A stretch of DNA of 16,875 bases from Rhodobacteraceae bacterium UBA2776 (lineage in GTDB: Bacteria; Pseudomonadota; Alphaproteobacteria; Rhodobacterales; Rhodobacteraceae): contig DEIK01000014.1 of NCBI GenBank assembly GCA_002352425.1, positions 1-16,875 on the forward strand, read 5' to 3'. Below are positions 5,880 through 14,009 of the stretch, one piece after another (position 1 is the first letter of the stretch; every line of letters starts with the position of its first letter). The position numbers were made by a program, and so were the translations under genes. A model generated the notes under the pieces. It saw only the letters and a program-made list of their open reading frames with translations. It did not search any database and was not told where the DNA came from.

Positions 5880-6515
5880 ATGACACTCCAACTTCATTGT
5901 TTCGGCGAAAGCGGAAATTCTTACAAAGCCGCCATTGCGCTTGAACTTTCGGGACTCGATTGGGAACCCGTCTTCGTTGACTTTTTCGGCGGCCAAGCCC
6001 GCAGCCCCGAGTTTCAAAGTCTCAACGTGATGGGCGAAGCGCCCGCATTGGTTGATGGGGATTTCACCCTCACTCAATCCGGCGCGATTCAGGACTATGT
6101 CGTCAAAAAATCGGGCAAGCTGGGCGGCAAAGACGCCACCGAGAACCGCGAAATTCTGCGTTGGATCCTGTGGGACAACCACAAACTCTCCTCTGTCGCC
6201 GGCATGACCCGTTTTCTGATCCACTTCCTGCCCAAAGACAAACAACCCGCAGGCGTGATCCCCTTCATGCAAGGCCGCCTAAAGGCCGCCTATGCCACCT
6301 TGAACACTCATCTTGAGGGGCGCGACTGGATTGTCGGCGACAAGCTAACAATCGCCGACCTGTCCTGCTGCGGCTACCTTTATTACCCCGAGGCGTTTGG
6401 CTTCGACCGGACCGCGTGGCCCCACATCGACGCCTGGCTAACTCGCATCAGCAACACACCAGGCTGGAAACACCCCTACGATCTGATGCCCGGCAGCCCC
6501 GCTGATCGCGCATAA
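5880..6515 (+). CDS. Glutathione S-transferase family protein
   Basis: A 211-residue GST. The N-terminal thioredoxin-like domain spans about residues 1-78 and the all-helical C-terminal domain about 85-205. Visible landmarks are a serine pair S11/S14 in FGESGNSYK (site of the glutathione-activating residue in many bacterial GSTs), the cis-proline P54 in GEAPAL, and the gamma-glutamyl-binding Q66-S67 in TQSGAI. The C-terminal domain has the family's WIVGDKLTIADLSCCGYLYY motif. The ATG at 5880 has AAAGG six bases upstream; the longer frame to 5745 runs through repeats and is not protein-like. It is 15 bases from fadA and co-directional, so probably co-transcribed. Its role may be detoxification or a glutathione-linked step; substrate unknown. 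Confidence 0.88.
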   Translation: MTLQLHCFGESGNSYKAAIALELSGLDWEPVFVDFFGGQARSPEFQSLNVMGEAPALVDGDFTLTQSGAIQDYVVKKSGKLGGKDATENREILRWILWDNHKLSSVAGMTRFLIHFLPKDKQPAGVIPFMQGRLKAAYATLNTHLEGRDWIVGDKLTIADLSCCGYLYYPEAFGFDRTAWPHIDAWLTRISNTPGWKHPYDLMPGSPADRA

Positions 6516-6530
6516 ACAAAGGAAACCACC

Positions 6531-7742
6531 ATGACCGAAGCCTACATCTACGACGCCGTACGCAGCCCCCGCGGCAAAGGCCGCCAAGACGGTGCATTGC
6601 ACGAAGTCACAGCCGTCAGCCTGTCTGCGCAAATCATGAACGCAATTAAAAACCGCAACAGCCTCGAAGGCCACGCCGTCGAGGACGTGATCTGGGGCAA
6701 CGTCACCCAAGTCAAAGAACAAGGCGGCTGCTTGGCCCGCACGGCCGTGCTGGCCTCGGACCTTGATCAATCGATTCCCGGCCTCGCCATCAATCGTTTC
6801 TGCGCCTCTGGCATGGAGGCTGTCAATCTGGCAGCCAACCAAATCAAAGGCGGCGCAGGCGATGGTTATATCGCGGGCGGTGTTGAAATGATGGGCCGCG
6901 TGGCGATGGGCAGTGACGGTGCGGCGATCGCCGTTGATCCGACCGTGGCCATGGGCACTTATTTCGTGCCTCAGGGGATCTCGGCTGACTTGGTCGCCAC
7001 TGAATATGGCTTCACCCGCGATCAGGCCGACGCCCTGGCAGTGGAAAGCCAAATCCGCGCCAAAGCCGCGTGGGACGACAACCGCTTTGCCAAATCCATC
7101 ATCCCAATCGTTGACCAAAACGGCTTGCCCATTTTGGATACGGACGAGTACATGCGCCCCGGCACCGACATGCAATCGCTTGGCGCACTCAAGGCCAGCT
7201 TCAAAGACATGGGCGAAATGATGCCCGGCTTTGATAAAGTCGCGATCATGAAATATCCACATCTGGAGCGGATCAACCACATCCACCACGCAGGCAATTC
7301 ATCGGGCATCGTTGATGGCTCGGCGGCTGTGTTGATCGGCAACAAAGAATTCGGCATCCGCCACGGCCTAAAACCCCGCGCCCGTATCCGTGCAACGGCC
7401 AAAATCGGCACCGAACCCACCATCATGCTGACAGGTCCCGTGCCCGTGACGCATAAAATCCTTGCTGATCATGGCATGAACATTTCCGACATCGATTTGT
7501 TTGAGGTCAACGAAGCCTTTGCCTCTGTGGTCATGCGCTTTCAACAAGCCTTTGATGTCGACCCCGCCTTGGTCAACGTCAACGGTGGCTCCATCGCAAT
7601 GGGCCATCCGCTGGGTGCAACTGGCGCGATCATCATCGGCACCTTGCTGGATGAGTTGGAGCGTCAAGACAAAGAGGTTGGCCTTGCCACCCTGTGCATC
7701 GCATCTGGCATGGGTGCAGCCACCATCATCGAGCGCGTCTGA
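6531..7742 (+). CDS. fadA: Acetyl-CoA acyltransferase / thiolase (FadA-type)
   Basis: A 403-residue thiolase performing the last beta-oxidation step: cleavage of 3-ketoacyl-CoA by CoA to acetyl-CoA and a shortened acyl-CoA. The full catalytic set is visible: nucleophile C91 in NRFCASGMEAVN, H359 in NGGSIAMGHPLGATGA, and acid/base C389 in LCIASGMGAA, plus EVNEAFA. Length and motifs fit a degradative thiolase well, though a biosynthetic acetoacetyl-CoA thiolase is not excluded by motif alone; pairing with a FadB/J homologue favours beta-oxidation. The ribosome binding site AAAGGA lies seven bases before the ATG. The stop codon overlaps the next gene's start as TGATG, so the first cupin is translated by coupling. 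Confidence 0.93.
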   Translation: MTEAYIYDAVRSPRGKGRQDGALHEVTAVSLSAQIMNAIKNRNSLEGHAVEDVIWGNVTQVKEQGGCLARTAVLASDLDQSIPGLAINRFCASGMEAVNLAANQIKGGAGDGYIAGGVEMMGRVAMGSDGAAIAVDPTVAMGTYFVPQGISADLVATEYGFTRDQADALAVESQIRAKAAWDDNRFAKSIIPIVDQNGLPILDTDEYMRPGTDMQSLGALKASFKDMGEMMPGFDKVAIMKYPHLERINHIHHAGNSSGIVDGSAAVLIGNKEFGIRHGLKPRARIRATAKIGTEPTIMLTGPVPVTHKILADHGMNISDIDLFEVNEAFASVVMRFQQAFDVDPALVNVNGGSIAMGHPLGATGAIIIGTLLDELERQDKEVGLATLCIASGMGAATIIERV

Positions 7743-8215
7743 TGGGCAAGCTCAATCTAGATAAGGTGCCGGTCAAAACTGGCTCGATCTACCCTGCCCC
7801 ATATGCCGCCGAGATGGCAGGGCGCAGCAGCCTACGCCTTGGTGTTGCTGGTGGATTGACCCAATTCGGCGTCAATATGGTAATCCTTTCTGCAGGGGCG
7901 AAATCATCCCTGCGTCATTGGCATTTGAATGAAGATGAATTCGTGATGATCACCCAAGGTGCTTGCACACTGGTTGATGATGATGGAGAGCACAATATGG
8001 CCGCAGGGGATTGCGCCGCCTTCCCTGCGAGCGTCGAAAACGGCCACCATTTCATCAATAACACAGATGCCGAGGCCCGCTTTCTAGTAGTCGGCACCAA
8101 AGCACCATCTGAAACGGTCTATTATTCAGACCTCGACTTGATGGTGAGCATTGGCGGTGGCAAAGCCGAGTTCACCCGTAAAGATGGCTCTGGTTTGCCA
8201 CGGGAGGACAACTGA
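7742..8215 (+). CDS. Cupin-domain protein (first of a tandem pair)
   Basis: A 157-residue single-domain cupin (double-stranded beta-helix). Cupin motif 1 is intact as H59-W-H61-x4-E66 followed by G73; motif 2 supplies H102/H103, so a 3-His/1-Glu metal site is likely. It starts within the fadA stop codon (TGATG) with only a weak Shine-Dalgarno, implying reinitiation after fadA. It is clearly paralogous to the following cupin: both share GLTQFGV, RHWH.NEDEF, DDGEH and HH.IN. The family (COG3837-like) has no established reaction that I can name. Placement between the two main beta-oxidation genes suggests a role in acyl-CoA metabolism, as an isomerase, an epimerase or a small-molecule binder, but this is inference. 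Confidence 0.85.
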   Translation: MGKLNLDKVPVKTGSIYPAPYAAEMAGRSSLRLGVAGGLTQFGVNMVILSAGAKSSLRHWHLNEDEFVMITQGACTLVDDDGEHNMAAGDCAAFPASVENGHHFINNTDAEARFLVVGTKAPSETVYYSDLDLMVSIGGGKAEFTRKDGSGLPREDN

Positions 8216-8700
8216 TGCCTGTGATCAAAATTGACGAACTACCGCTGATCAAAGGCTCTGAAAACATCGGCTACCCAGCGCCGCATGACAAGGGGTGCGA
8301 CCAATATGAGGCAGCCGCATTGGGCGAAGCCGCTGGCCTGACCCAGTTTGGCGTCAGCATCGAAAAGCTGTTGCCCGGTGGCATGTCATCACAACGTCAT
8401 TGGCATAAAAACGAGGACGAGTTCCTTTACATGCTGACAGGCGAGGTGGTTCTGATTGAGGACGACGGCGAACACATCATCACCGAAGGTATGGCGGTTG
8501 GGTGGAAGGCAGGTGACAGCAACGCCCACCACCTGATCAACCGCAGCAATGAGCCAGCATTCTACCTGATTATCGGCACCCGCGCCGACAGTGACACCTG
8601 TCATTACCCTGACATTGACCTTCACTATTCCCGCCAAAATGGGGAACGCCAGTTCACCCACAAAGACGGCACCCCCTATGAAGAGGAACAAAACTCATGA
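8215..8700 (+). CDS. Cupin-domain protein (second of a tandem pair)
   Basis: A 161-residue cupin paralogous to its upstream neighbour. The metal-site residues are H62, H64 and E69 (RHWHKNEDEF, then G76) and H105/H106 (NAHHLINRS). The C-terminal segment DTCHYPDIDLHY resembles the VYYSDLDLMV segment of the first cupin. Its start overlaps the upstream stop as TGATG, with a strong GGGAGG seven bases before it; its own stop overlaps the fadB start by 4 bases (ATGA). All three junctions fadA-cupin-cupin-fadB are therefore overlaps, which points to coordinated, near-stoichiometric expression. Function unknown. The pair might form a hetero-oligomer, since cupins are usually dimeric. Confidence 0.86.
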   Translation: MPVIKIDELPLIKGSENIGYPAPHDKGCDQYEAAALGEAAGLTQFGVSIEKLLPGGMSSQRHWHKNEDEFLYMLTGEVVLIEDDGEHIITEGMAVGWKAGDSNAHHLINRSNEPAFYLIIGTRADSDTCHYPDIDLHYSRQNGERQFTHKDGTPYEEEQNS

Positions 8701-10901
8701 GCGATTTTAATTACGCAGTTGACGCCGATGGCGTTGCAACCATCACATGGGACACCGTTGGTAAGTCCATGAATGTTATGAACATTCAAGGCTTTCACGA
8801 TCTGGATGGCATGATCGACAAGGCGCTTGCAGATGACGCAGTCAAAGGTGTTATTTTCACCTCTGGCAAAGCGGGATCTTTTGCGGGTGGCATGGATCTG
8901 AACATCATCGCCAAGATGAAAAATGATGCTGGCGAAAACCCTGCCAAAGGCCTGTTTGAGGGCATCATGCAAATGCACGGTATCATGCGTAAAATCGAGC
9001 GCGCCGGCATGGACCCGAAAACCAACAAAGGTGGCAAACCGATTGCCGCTGCCCTACCCGGCACAGCCCTTGGCATTGGTTTGGAACTGCCGCTTTGCTG
9101 TCACCGCATTTTTGCCGCTGACAACCCAAAAGCCAAAATCGGCCTGCCCGAAATCATGGTCGGGATTTTCCCCGGCCTTGGCGGCACCACACGTCTGGTG
9201 CGCAAAATGGGTGCAATGGCCGCTTCGCCGTTGTTGCTGCAAGGCAAGTTGAACAACCCTAAAGGCGCCAAAATGGCCGGCGTGGTGGACGAGGTCGTTC
9301 CAGCCGAAGACCTGCTGTCCACCGCCAAAGAATGGGTGCTAAATGCAACCGACGCCGACATCGTGAAACCATGGGACGTTAAGGGCTACAAAATGCCCGG
9401 CGGTGCGCCCTATCACCCTGCGGGCTTTATGACTTTCGTTGGGGCCTCGGCCATGGTGAACGGCAACACCCAGGGCGTTTATCCTGCCGCCAAAGCCTTG
9501 ATGTCCGCTGTATATGAAGGCGCACAAGTGCCGTTTGACACGGCCATTCGGATTGAAGCACGCTGGTTCACGAACGTGATGATGAACCCTTCATCTGGTG
9601 CGATGATCCGCAGCCTGTTCATCAACAAGGAAGCACTGGAAAAAGGTGCGAACCGTCCTGATGTGCCCTCCCAAACCGTCAAGAAAGTCGGCATCATGGG
9701 GGCTGGCATGATGGGTGCCGGCATCGCGATTGTCTCCGCTATGGCTGGCATCGAAGTTGTTTTGATTGATCAAAAACAAGAGTCCGCAGACAAGGGTAAA
9801 GCCTATGTCGAGAACTATCTGGACCAAGGCATCAAACGCAAGAAAGCCACTGTTGAAAAGAAAGAAGCCGTTCTGGGCCTGATCAACGCCACCACTGATT
9901 ACGATGCGCTCAAAGATGCTGATTTGATCGTTGAGGCCGTGTTTGAAGACGTTGACGTCAAAGCCGAAGTCACCAAAAACGTCGAGGCCGTGGTGCCTGA
10001 GGACTGCATCTTTGCCACCAACACTTCGACCCTGCCCATCACCGAATTGGCCAAGGCCAGCAAGCGGCCTGAGCAATTCATCGGCATTCACTTTTTCTCA
10101 CCTGTTGAAAAAATGATGTTGGTGGAAATCATCAAGGGCAAAGAAACCGGTGATCTGGCCGTGGCCAAATCACTCGACTTCGTGCGCCAAATCCGCAAAA
10201 CACCTATTGTCGTCAACGACGCGCGGTTCTTCTACGCCAACCGCTGCATCATCCCCTACATCAATGAAGGCATCCGTATGGTTGCCGAAGGCGTTGCGCC
10301 TGCCTTGGTCGAAAACGCTGCCAAAATGGTTGGTATGCCACTTGGGCCACTGCAATTGGTCGACGAAACCTCGATTGATCTGGGTGTGAAAATCGCCAAA
10401 GCCACAAAGGCGGCGATGGGTGATGCATATCCTGACAGCGCTGTGGATGATGTGCTGTTCTGGATGGCTGATGCAGGTCGTTTGGGCCGCAAATCAGCGT
10501 CCGGTTTCTATGCCTATGACGAAAAAGGCAAGCGCACAGGTTTGTGGGACGGGTTGGCCGCACAATATCCGGTTTCGGACGAGCAACCTGACGTGACCGA
10601 AGTACAGCACCGCCTTTTGATGGCACAAGTTCTGGAAGCGGTCCGCGCGCTGGATGAGGGTGTGTTGGAAGACATCCGCGAAGGCGATGTTGGCGCGATC
10701 CTTGGTTGGGGGTTTGCCCCTTGGTCCGGTGGGCCGTTCAGCTGGTTGGACATCATTGGCGCAGGCAAAGCCATCGAGATTTGCGACCACTTGACCGCAA
10801 CCTACGGCGAGCGGTTCAGCACCCCTGATCTGCTGCGCGACATGTCCAAAGAAGGTGACACATTTTATGGGCGTTTTGATGTGAAAACCAAAGCTGCCTA
10901 A
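8697..10901 (+). CDS. fadB: Bifunctional enoyl-CoA hydratase / 3-hydroxyacyl-CoA dehydrogenase (FadB/FadJ-type)
   Basis: A 734-residue fusion enzyme for the hydration and NAD-dependent oxidation steps of beta-oxidation. The N-terminal crotonase domain (about 1-200) has both catalytic glutamates, E130 in GIGLELPLCCHR and E152 in IGLPEIMVG, spaced as in E. coli FadB. The Rossmann domain begins around 329 with G335-x-G337-x-x-G340, followed by the dehydrogenase catalytic His, H465, in GIHFFSPVEKMMLVEI, and the FFYANRCIIPYINE helix. A second C-terminal HAD domain occupies roughly 620-720. AGAGGA lies nine bases before the ATG, which overlaps the second cupin by 4 bases. FadB and FadJ types cannot be told apart by motif. 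It is the last gene of the cluster, followed by a strong terminator. Confidence 0.93.
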   Translation: MSDFNYAVDADGVATITWDTVGKSMNVMNIQGFHDLDGMIDKALADDAVKGVIFTSGKAGSFAGGMDLNIIAKMKNDAGENPAKGLFEGIMQMHGIMRKIERAGMDPKTNKGGKPIAAALPGTALGIGLELPLCCHRIFAADNPKAKIGLPEIMVGIFPGLGGTTRLVRKMGAMAASPLLLQGKLNNPKGAKMAGVVDEVVPAEDLLSTAKEWVLNATDADIVKPWDVKGYKMPGGAPYHPAGFMTFVGASAMVNGNTQGVYPAAKALMSAVYEGAQVPFDTAIRIEARWFTNVMMNPSSGAMIRSLFINKEALEKGANRPDVPSQTVKKVGIMGAGMMGAGIAIVSAMAGIEVVLIDQKQESADKGKAYVENYLDQGIKRKKATVEKKEAVLGLINATTDYDALKDADLIVEAVFEDVDVKAEVTKNVEAVVPEDCIFATNTSTLPITELAKASKRPEQFIGIHFFSPVEKMMLVEIIKGKETGDLAVAKSLDFVRQIRKTPIVVNDARFFYANRCIIPYINEGIRMVAEGVAPALVENAAKMVGMPLGPLQLVDETSIDLGVKIAKATKAAMGDAYPDSAVDDVLFWMADAGRLGRKSASGFYAYDEKGKRTGLWDGLAAQYPVSDEQPDVTEVQHRLLMAQVLEAVRALDEGVLEDIREGDVGAILGWGFAPWSGGPFSWLDIIGAGKAIEICDHLTATYGERFSTPDLLRDMSKEGDTFYGRFDVKTKAA

Positions 10902-10907
10902 GAAAAC

Positions 10908-10937
10908 GCGCCGCTCCCCAATCTTGTGGGGCGGCGC
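10908..10937. terminator. Bidirectional intrinsic terminator
   Basis: A GC-rich stem, with left arm 10908-10920 (GCGCCGCTCCCCA, containing a two-base bulge) and right arm 10927-10937 (TGGGGCGGCGC), encloses a 6-base loop. Plus-strand transcription runs into CTCATTTT; minus-strand transcription runs into GTTTTCTT. It lies exactly between the convergent stops of fadB (10901) and the NAD(P)-binding protein (10939), as expected for a shared terminator. Confidence 0.8.
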
Positions 10938-10938
10938 C

Positions 10939-12615
10939 TCATTTTCCCACCGGCTCCAGCCAGCCCTGATACCGGATCATATGCCCAACAACCGGCAAGC
11001 TGATCGCCACATCAAACGTGGCGCGCCCCCGCGCATCTACCCCCTCAAACGTATCGCTTTTTGGCGTCAACGCCATAGGCCAAGGCATCCCGAACAGACG
11101 CGCTCGACGTACCGGATACTCCAACTGGCCTTCCGATATCTTCAAACCGATTTCAAACTTGAACGGCCCAAATCGCTCCCACACCGTACCTGCGTCACCA
11201 ACTGACAGGGTCGAGCGAAACCGTTTGCCATCGAAATCCCGCACCCAATGTTCAACCGACCCACGCCGATGCATCGAAACTGTCACCGGAACATTTTGTC
11301 CTGCAGGAGGGAAACCCACAACACGGCAAATCAATCGCGCCAACAGCCCTCGTCCGCGCATGATCTGTGCGCGTCCGGTCCAGCGGCAGCGATGCAAGAC
11401 CCTATGCAAATCGCACAGCACATCTGGCAATTGCGTAAATCCGCCGCCAAGTGCCGTTTGAAACACAGGCACCACAGCCGTTTCACGACGACCAAACGTA
11501 ACCTTCAGATCGCTCATTGCGGCCTCGGATTCTGGCAGCGAAAATTCACCCAGACAGGGACGCGCACCCGCATCACCCTGCCCTGCCAACAGCCGTTTGC
11601 ACATCACCCGCGCTGCCACGGCCGGAATATGCGGCCCGTCACCCGCCTCGGCAATCAACACCCAGTCTCGCCGGACTGCGCGCCCATCTCCAAGCTGTCC
11701 AATGACCCGCACCCGCATGCCGCCACGGTCCGACCCAAACGGCTCCAACCGATCCGCGACCCACTTCAGCAGGCCCGCCAAAGGTTCCGCAGATCGCAAC
11801 AATCGCAACCGCACCACCCCGCCGACCGCCGCCAAGCCCCAATGCATGATCCACAGGTCCAATCCGGCCCGAAACTCCACGCTGCGGGCTTTGTAATGTT
11901 CTGGAAACAAAGCCAGATCCGGCGCACCAATCAGGCTGGATCTACGGCCTAAAACAGGTGCAATGCCGTCGATCAACAACGTCTCCTTGCGCCCCTCGGA
12001 CCAACCGGACACGCAGGCGCGCCGATTCCCGCGCCACAGCCGCATCGGGCGCCCGACCTGCGCCAAGATCGCCCGCATCACTGACATGCCACGCGGCGCA
12101 CGGTTGCCGGGCAGGATCACGCTTTCGATCAAATGAAGATCAGTCATCCCTTCGCCCAACGCCTCGACCGCTGCCGAGGACATGGCTGGGACGCTCGACA
12201 CACCTGATAGGACAACCACGCCCGCCGCCTGTGCTGCCATGTCCAACACCTGTATACCCGCCGTGAATTCAGCGTCATCCGACAGGTCAAGATAATGTGC
12301 ACCACAGGCGATCGCGGCCTCTGCCACGCGGTATGGTGTTTTCGCATAGTTCTGAAATGGTCCCGCTGCATCAACAACGATGAAGGGCGATTGATTCGCA
12401 ATCACAGCCGCCAACTGGTCCGACCCCGTATCCACAGCCAAAGCACGCCCACCATGTGTAGCGCTAAACGCTTGGGCCTTGGCCAGCGAGCGCCCTGCCA
12501 CAACGACATCAAATCCCCCGTCACGGACCAAAGCTTGCGCCAATTTGCCGCCAAACACGCCGTAGCCACCGATAATCAAAACCGTTTTAGTCGACAATCC
12601 GGCCCCGCAATTCAT
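10939..12615 (-). CDS. Saccharopine dehydrogenase-like NAD(P)-binding protein with DUF4166 tail
   Basis: A 558-residue two-part protein. Residues about 9-135 form a Rossmann domain of the saccharopine-dehydrogenase NADP-binding type (VLIIGGYGVFGGKLAQAL, Gly-rich loop at 16-22). Residues about 385-558 match the DUF4166 type (LGGGFTQLP near the start, then HRRGSVEHWVRDFDGKRF and VWERFGPFKFEI). The middle has no clear family. Such proteins probably act as reductases or dehydrogenases on unknown substrates; true saccharopine dehydrogenase activity is unlikely. The start is uncertain: the ATG at 12615 has no clear Shine-Dalgarno and overlaps the DCC gene by 29 bases, while a TTG at 12597 follows GGGG and gives LSTKTVLIIGG. 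A longer upstream frame reaches 12762 but lies inside the DCC gene. Overlap implies co-transcription with DCC. Confidence 0.82.
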   Translation of the reverse strand: MNCGAGLSTKTVLIIGGYGVFGGKLAQALVRDGGFDVVVAGRSLAKAQAFSATHGGRALAVDTGSDQLAAVIANQSPFIVVDAAGPFQNYAKTPYRVAEAAIACGAHYLDLSDDAEFTAGIQVLDMAAQAAGVVVLSGVSSVPAMSSAAVEALGEGMTDLHLIESVILPGNRAPRGMSVMRAILAQVGRPMRLWRGNRRACVSGWSEGRKETLLIDGIAPVLGRRSSLIGAPDLALFPEHYKARSVEFRAGLDLWIMHWGLAAVGGVVRLRLLRSAEPLAGLLKWVADRLEPFGSDRGGMRVRVIGQLGDGRAVRRDWVLIAEAGDGPHIPAVAARVMCKRLLAGQGDAGARPCLGEFSLPESEAAMSDLKVTFGRRETAVVPVFQTALGGGFTQLPDVLCDLHRVLHRCRWTGRAQIMRGRGLLARLICRVVGFPPAGQNVPVTVSMHRRGSVEHWVRDFDGKRFRSTLSVGDAGTVWERFGPFKFEIGLKISEGQLEYPVRRARLFGMPWPMALTPKSDTFEGVDARGRATFDVAISLPVVGHMIRYQGWLEPVGK

Positions 12616-13102
12616 CTGACGGGAGCACACATTTTCGCCGCCCAAACACATAGCGATTGCGCGCGATTGCGTCATACAGCCAATCTGACAGAAGTTGAGG
12701 AATGAACCCCAAAACAGCGCATAAACGCCAGGGCCAGCCAATCGCGGACATGGCCGCCGCAAAGGCTGCCAATTTTACATGTGCCTTACCATTCACAATC
12801 ACGATATTCGTGAGCATCAAATCAGGGTCCAGGTCATAGGTCCGGTACAACGTCCGCCCCTTTTGTGACTGGGCCGTAACAAACAGGAACCGCGCCTTGC
12901 GATCATAGCGCGCCATAAACCGCGCGAAACCGGAACAAAAAATGCAAGTCCCATCAAATACGATCAAATCTTGGTCCAAGGGCATCCTTCCAAATCCGGT
13001 CATTCGCCATTTAGGCGGCAATGCCAGCATCTTACCAGACTGCACCAAAACTGGGTAGTGAGCATTAAGCCGCAGTTCCGTATTGGGGCACATCAGGCGC
13101 AT
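12587..13102 (-). CDS. DCC-family thiol-disulfide oxidoreductase-like protein (DUF393)
   Basis: A protein of up to 171 residues with the DCC signature: V-F-D50-G-T-C53-x-x-C56 after a hydrophobic strand, a thioredoxin-like CxxC motif, then FARFMARYDRK and a C-terminal NRYVFGRRKCVLP segment. The family is predicted to handle thiol-disulfide exchange; substrates are unknown. The ATG at 13102 has GGAGA six bases upstream but overlaps the end of the Hint gene by 38 bases and adds 39 residues before the conserved part. An ATG at 12985 would start directly at the conserved region but has its purine run abutting the codon. I keep the longer start as tentative. It overlaps the downstream NAD(P)-binding gene, a pairing that hints at a shared redox task. 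Confidence 0.8.
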   Translation of the reverse strand: MRLMCPNTELRLNAHYPVLVQSGKMLALPPKWRMTGFGRMPLDQDLIVFDGTCIFCSGFARFMARYDRKARFLFVTAQSQKGRTLYRTYDLDPDLMLTNIVIVNGKAHVKLAAFAAAMSAIGWPWRLCAVLGFIPQLLSDWLYDAIARNRYVFGRRKCVLPSDELRGRIVD

Positions 13103-13745
13103 GAAGCGTCTCCAAATCTTGCGCCATCAAATGCACCAGCTGTGTTGCCGCCGTCATGGATAAGGCTTGGTAGATAGCTTCGGACGCATCCGCATCCAGC
13201 AAGCATCCCAAGTCAGCAGCAGGGCAATGAAACAGTGCGCCACTACAGGCGAACACAACTTGCTCTTGGTCAAAGTGCAGCGTGTAAATCACGATTTTTT
13301 CATGCGGTTTCACCCGTGTGATGCCACGAAACCCAACCAAAGCAGCCGCAGCCATTAAGGCAAAGGGATCGCCAAAACTATTCTCGGCGGCATCCGATTC
13401 CAGCATCACGTTTTGCTCGGGCAGCAGTTGCATTTCCTGTTGGTTGCCCAAGGCACCGACAGGCACATTCAGGGGCCACAGATGTTCGGGACAATTGCTG
13501 GGTGAACTCCACAAAACGCTGCGGGTGATGCGGCGCACCACTTGCATGCCGCCATCAAACGTCAGGGCGTGATCGCCAGGTGCAACCGCCTCGACCACGC
13601 GCCAGCCAATGCTGGTGGCAATCCGCGTGCCAGTCACCAAACCCGAGGCCATTCCGGCCCCTTTCACATCAACGCCATCATAGGCGCCGGTTGTTTCGGT
13701 TTTATTGAATGTCCTCCCCAGGACGGAATTCTTTAGACCAAACAT
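13065..13745 (-). CDS. Hint-domain protein, lacks the usual nucleophilic Cys (Hint1)
   Basis: A 226-residue protein of the Hint_2 (Hedgehog/intein-like) type common in the Roseobacter group. The Hint start block is visible as GLVTGTRIATSIGWRVVEAV (residues 35-54) followed by GDHALTFDGG, and the end block as VVFACSGALFHCP. Position 1 of the Hint block, normally the nucleophilic Cys of self-processing domains, is Gly (G35), so canonical thioester chemistry is not expected. The ATG at 13745 has GGGGA about seven bases upstream and matches the layout of its paralogue; the frame is open to 13865. It is closely related to Hint2 at 14010-14672 (shared LMAAAAL/LMPAAAL, GF.GITR, EEVVFA-type strand). 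Role unknown; possibly extracellular or surface-associated, but no signal peptide is visible. Confidence 0.82.
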   Translation of the reverse strand: MFGLKNSVLGRTFNKTETTGAYDGVDVKGAGMASGLVTGTRIATSIGWRVVEAVAPGDHALTFDGGMQVVRRITRSVLWSSPSNCPEHLWPLNVPVGALGNQQEMQLLPEQNVMLESDAAENSFGDPFALMAAAALVGFRGITRVKPHEKIVIYTLHFDQEQVVFACSGALFHCPAADLGCLLDADASEAIYQALSMTAATQLVHLMAQDLETLHAPDVPQYGTAA

Positions 13746-13900
13746 TATTTTTTCCCCGTTTGTTTTTTGAAAGCGGGTTAGCAGACCACGCTTCGTTGGC
13801 AGTAGGGTCATTTGGGGTGATTCCATTGGCAGCACATGGGCGTGTTTCGGTCCAAAGTAAGGCATCGTTCCGGTTTTGAGAACAATGCGCGGATTTGAGA

Positions 13901-13919
13901 TAAATTTGTTTAAATTTGT
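13901..13919. repeat. Two TAAATTTGT repeats at 10-bp spacing
   Basis: TAAATTTGT occurs at 13901-13909 and again at 13911-13919, one helical turn apart, in an AT-rich stretch upstream of Hint1 (minus strand). It may be a protein-binding or UP-like element. Besides this and the hairpin at 13963-13993, the stretch 13746-14009 shows no further feature. Confidence 0.35.
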
Positions 13920-13962
13920 ATTCTTTCTTGCACTTCTGGTCCGGATCGCGGCGTCCGGTTAC

Positions 13963-13993
13963 AACCTGCGCTGGAAACCGTTCAGCGCAGGTT
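13963..13993 (-). terminator. 11-bp hairpin after Hint2, terminator-like
   Basis: AACCTGCGCTG (13963-13973) and CAGCGCAGGTT (13983-13993) form a perfect stem with a 9-base loop, 17 bases after the Hint2 stop on the minus strand. The T-tract on that strand is short and broken, so termination may be partial; read-through into Hint1 is possible. Confidence 0.5.
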
Positions 13994-14009
13994 TGTAGGG
14001 AAACCGTGT

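Noticed and set aside
5593..5883. 96-codon GTG-started frame after the small RHH-like gene
   Set aside because: It runs through two hairpin repeat blocks and a GC stem; the translation tracks the repeats and lacks protein-like composition.
6438..7289. 283-codon minus-strand open frame across GST and fadA
   Set aside because: It crosses two secure plus-strand genes and shows no family motif.
11248..11952. 234-codon plus-strand open frame inside the NAD(P)-binding protein gene
   Set aside because: Antisense shadow with a His/Arg/Pro/Gln-rich sequence and no domain.
13746..13865. 40-residue N-terminal extension of Hint1 from an ATG at 13865
   Set aside because: The paralogue Hint2 has no such extension, and the ATG at 13745 has a suitable ribosome binding site and equal spacing to the Hint block.
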